From NCBI RefSeq assembly GCF_029894125.1, contig NZ_JARXYZ010000025.1, positions 58,257-122,256 of the forward strand: a DNA stretch of 64,000 nucleotides. Direction: 5' to 3'. The notes under the pieces are model-generated. The model ran no database searches, was not told where the DNA came from, and was given only the letters and a program-made list of their open reading frames with translations. The stretch's first letter is position 1. Each line of letters begins with the position of its first letter. This document shows, piece by piece, positions 61,757-64,000 of this stretch. Made by a program: the position numbers and the translations under genes. The stretch is from Kitasatospora sp. MAA19. GTDB lineage: Bacteria; Actinomycetota; Actinomycetes; Streptomycetales; Streptomycetaceae.

Positions 61757-61854
61757 GCAACGCGCGCCTCCGAGCGCCGTTCCCGGCCGGTCCTCTCGCC
61801 GCGCGCCCCGCGCGCCCGCACCCCCGCACGCCCGAGAGCACAGGACGACACTCC

Positions 61855-62646
61855 ATGAGCAACACCCGCAAGACCACCGGCAAGACCTCCGCCACCGACC
61901 GCATGCGCGCCGCCCGCGCCCAGGCCGAGCGCTCCGACCGGATCCGCCGCCGGGTCGTGGTCGGCGGTGCCTCCGCCGCCGTGCTCGCCCTGGTGGCGGG
62001 CGTGGCCTTCGCCGTCAGCGGCTCCTCCGGCTCCACGGACGCGGCCACGAACGGCCCGCTGGTCGTCCCCGCCAACGCGAGCGGCACCGACGGCACCGTG
62101 ATCACCTACGGCAAGGCCGACGCCCCGCACACCCTGGAGGTCTACGAGGACTTCCGCTGCCCGTTCTGCGAGCAGTTGGAGACCACCACCGGCAAGGCCA
62201 TCCAGCAGCTCGCCGACGCCGGCACCTACAAGGTCGAGTACCACCTGGCGACGTTCCTGGACAAGAACCTCGGCGGCAAGGGCTCGCGCACCGCGCTGGC
62301 CGCCGCCGGCGCCGCGCTCAACGAGGGCGTGGACAAGTTCAAGCAGTTCCACGACGTGCTCTACGCCAACCAGCCCGACGAGCGCACCGACGACTTCGGC
62401 GACGTCAACCACATCCTCGACCTGGCCGGCCAGGTGCCCGGCCTGAAGACCGACGGCTTCGTCAAGGCCGTCCAGGACGGCACCTACGCGCCGTGGGCGG
62501 CCCGGGTGAACGAGGAGTTCAACAAGAGCGACGTCACCGGCACCCCGACCGTGAAGCTGGACGGCAAGAAGCTGGACGTCCTCACCGGTGGCAAGGCCGT
62601 CTCCCCCGAGCAGTTCACCGCGATGGTCAAGCAGGTGACCGGATGA
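61855..62646 (+). CDS. DsbA-like thiol oxidoreductase (membrane-anchored)
   Basis: A 263-residue thioredoxin-fold protein. A basic N-terminus and a hydrophobic anchor (about 34-55) precede the DsbA-like domain: LEVYEDFRCPFCEQLET has the redox CPFC (C102, C105), DVTGTPTVKLDGKKLDV the cis-Pro loop. It should form or transfer disulfides in exported proteins. The next gene, VKOR, overlaps its stop (ATGA) and would re-oxidise it, so the two are a functional pair. Confidence 0.9.
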   Translation: MSNTRKTTGKTSATDRMRAARAQAERSDRIRRRVVVGGASAAVLALVAGVAFAVSGSSGSTDAATNGPLVVPANASGTDGTVITYGKADAPHTLEVYEDFRCPFCEQLETTTGKAIQQLADAGTYKVEYHLATFLDKNLGGKGSRTALAAAGAALNEGVDKFKQFHDVLYANQPDERTDDFGDVNHILDLAGQVPGLKTDGFVKAVQDGTYAPWAARVNEEFNKSDVTGTPTVKLDGKKLDVLTGGKAVSPEQFTAMVKQVTG

Positions 62647-63260
62647 CGACCGCCGCCCCCGCCGTACGGACCTACGGCTCCGGCCGCCCGTTCGCCTGGC
62701 TGCTGCTGATCGGCGGCGCGGTCGGCCTGTTCGCCTCCTCGGTCCTCACCCTGGACAAGATCCGGTTGCTGGAGGACCCGTCGTACGTCCCCAACTGCAA
62801 CATCAACCCGATCATCAGCTGCGGGTCGATCATGCGCAGCGACCAGGCCGAGGCCTTCGGCTTCCCCAACTCGCTGCTCGGCCTGATCGGCTTCGCGGTC
62901 GTGATCGCGATCGGCGCCGGACTGCTCGCGGGCGCCGCCTACCGGCGCTGGTTCTGGCTCGGCCTCCAGGCCGGGACGGTCTTCGGCATCGGCTTCGTGA
63001 CCTGGCTGATGTACCAGGCGCTCTACCGGATCGGCGCGCTCTGCCCGTACTGCATGGTGGTCTGGGCCGCGATGATCCCGCTGTTCTGGTACACCACCCT
63101 GCACAACCTGCGCTCCGGGATCATCCCCACCGGCCGCGCCCTGCGCCCGGTCGTCCGCGAGGCGGCCCGCTACCACTGGATCGTCCCGGCCCTCTGGTAC
63201 GCGGTGATCGCCCTGCTGATCCTCAACCGGTTCTGGTACTACTGGAGCACCCTGATCTGA
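62643..63260 (+). CDS. Vitamin K epoxide reductase (VKOR) family protein
   Basis: A 205-residue membrane enzyme with about four to five helices. The loop NCNINPIISCGSIM holds Cys52 and Cys60, and CPYCMVVW (C134, C137) is the quinone-side pair. Bacterial VKOR, like DsbB, passes electrons from DsbA-like proteins to quinone. Start overlap with the DsbA-like gene indicates translational coupling. Confidence 0.93.
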   Translation: MTTAAPAVRTYGSGRPFAWLLLIGGAVGLFASSVLTLDKIRLLEDPSYVPNCNINPIISCGSIMRSDQAEAFGFPNSLLGLIGFAVVIAIGAGLLAGAAYRRWFWLGLQAGTVFGIGFVTWLMYQALYRIGALCPYCMVVWAAMIPLFWYTTLHNLRSGIIPTGRALRPVVREAARYHWIVPALWYAVIALLILNRFWYYWSTLI

Positions 63261-63265
63261 TCGCC

Positions 63266-63296
63266 GTCCGCCGCCCCCACCCCGGGGGCGGCGGAC
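63266..63296 (+). terminator. Perfect 13-bp hairpin after the VKOR gene
   Basis: GTCCGCCGCCCCC (63266-63278) pairs with GGGGGCGGCGGAC (63284-63296) around ACCCC, six bases past the stop. Confidence 0.85.
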
Positions 63297-63318
63297 CATC
63301 CTCCGCCCGAGGCCGCCC

Positions 63319-63918
63319 ATGCGACGCAGGATCGTCCTCTTCATGTCCGTCTCCCTCGACGGCTACTTCGAGGGCCCGGACCACGACCTGGGCTGGCAGC
63401 TCGTCGACGACGACCTGCACACCCACTTCAACCAGGAACTCGCCCGGATGGGCGGCTTCCTCTCCGGCCGGGTCACCCACGAGCTGATGGCCTCGTTCTG
63501 GCCCACCGCCGACCAGGACCCGGCCAACGCCGGCCCGATGGCCGAGTTCGCCGCCATCTGGCGCGGGATGCCGAAGACCGTCTTCTCCCGCACCCTCCGG
63601 CACGCCGGCTGGAACACCGCCATCGCCCGCGAGGTCACCCCCGAGGCGATCGCCGCCCTCACCACCGCCCCCGGCGGCGACCTCGCCCTCGGCGGCGCCG
63701 ACCTGGCCGCGTCCTTCCTGGCCCACGACCTGATCGACGAGTTCCGCCTCTACGTCCACCCCGTCGTCCTCGGCCGCGGCACCCTCCTCTTCCGCCCCAC
63801 CCCCCACCCCGTCCCGCTCACCCTGACCGACACCCGCCGCTTCGCGAGCGGCGTCACCCTGCTGCACTACACCCGGGCCGGGACGGCTGCTTCGGCAGTC
63901 CCGTGGGGAGTGTCATGA
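63319..63918 (+). CDS. RibD C-terminal/DHFR-like reductase
   Basis: A 199-residue protein of the dihydrofolate-reductase-like RibD-C family. VLFMSVSLDGYFEGPDHDLG is the nucleotide-binding start, FLSGRVTHELMASFWPTADQ and DLALGGADLAASFLAHDLID the conserved helices, and VHPVVLGRGTLLF the final strand. NADPH-dependent reduction is expected; the substrate is unknown. The last dozen residues look unconserved. Confidence 0.88.
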   Translation: MRRRIVLFMSVSLDGYFEGPDHDLGWQLVDDDLHTHFNQELARMGGFLSGRVTHELMASFWPTADQDPANAGPMAEFAAIWRGMPKTVFSRTLRHAGWNTAIAREVTPEAIAALTTAPGGDLALGGADLAASFLAHDLIDEFRLYVHPVVLGRGTLLFRPTPHPVPLTLTDTRRFASGVTLLHYTRAGTAASAVPWGVS

Positions 63919-63951
63919 ATCAGGTGGACACCCTGATCAAGGGAGACACTG

Positions 63952-64000
63952 ATGAGCTCGCTGACGGATCACCAGATCGGGTCGGCTTCTGACGGTTCGG
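63952..64000 (+). CDS. Start of a gene cut by the right edge
   Basis: GGGAGA at 63941-63946 is followed after five bases by ATG 63952, opening MSSLTDHQIGSASDGS to the edge. Only 16 codons are visible, so no function can be given. A hairpin (ATCAGG/CCTGAT, 63920-63938) lies just before it. An insertion-sequence end or a transposase gene is possible. Confidence 0.4.
   Translation, partial: MSSLTDHQIGSASDGS

Overview
The window is very GC-rich DNA with strong G/C bias at third codon positions, many GTG starts, ATGA/GTGA start-stop overlaps and leaderless-type promoters. Gene families such as UMF1 transporters, a papain-inhibitor homologue, a DUF574 methyltransferase and an eCIS-core (DUF4157) protein point to a filamentous actinomycete of the Streptomycetaceae (Streptomyces or Kitasatospora type). 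No rRNA, tRNA, CRISPR array or replication origin was recognised. Bases 1-8.3 kb: a dikinase-like gene cut by the left edge, with a 13-bp repeat array upstream; a glycerophosphodiesterase-UMF1 transporter pair; a lanthionine-synthetase remnant; a muconolactone-isomerase-like/SnoaL-like/AhpD-like cluster whose AhpD-like protein has lost its CxxC; a DUF4157 protein with a ParB-like C-terminus; a scrap of a second AhpD-like gene; and several strong hairpin terminators. Bases 8.3-14.9 kb are accessory: an IS630-type element, a DinB-like gene, an 11-12-repeat WD40 protein with a nearly uniform 135-bp DNA repeat, an IS5-type element, small ORFs and a GNAT acetyltransferase. Bases 14.9-33.8 kb form the most coherent system, an apparent regulon for using N-glycans or other mannose-rich glycans. 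A secreted GH85 endo-beta-N-acetylglucosaminidase, a GH38 alpha-mannosidase and a conserved protein of unknown function run leftward. A LacI-type repressor sits in the middle. Running rightward are an ABC sugar importer (binding lipoprotein plus two permeases, no ATPase), a GH5-like hydrolase and a second, different GH38 alpha-mannosidase; after a perfect 18-bp hairpin terminator come a ROK sugar kinase and mannose-6-phosphate isomerase. Two matching palindromes, CTAAACCGGTTCAG and CTAGACCGGTTTAG, lie on the promoters of the two divergent arms, so the repressor probably controls both. Inferred route: glycans are released outside by GH85, imported, trimmed inside by the mannosidases, phosphorylated and passed to fructose-6-phosphate. 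Bases 33.8-47.1 kb: DUF2267, a hotdog thioesterase with a small partner, a secreted DUF6528 protein, a PuuB-like FAD oxidase, a flavoprotein, a frameshifted membrane-anchored gene, a papain-inhibitor-like secreted protein, an SMP-30 hydrolase, a phosphopantetheinyl transferase, an orphan barstar, a NodB lipoprotein, a large STAND NTPase and a CehA/McbA-like remnant. Bases 47.1-64 kb: a kinase-like protein with a degenerate P-loop, DinB, methyltransferases, a divergent XRE regulator/stand-alone condensation-domain pair, an epimerase, an AAC(3)-family acetyltransferase, an M1 peptidase, a rhodanese, a second NodB deacetylase, a formamidopyrimidine-DNA glycosylase, an SRPBCC protein, a DsbA-like/VKOR disulfide-forming pair, a RibD/DHFR-like reductase and the first codons of another gene at the right edge.
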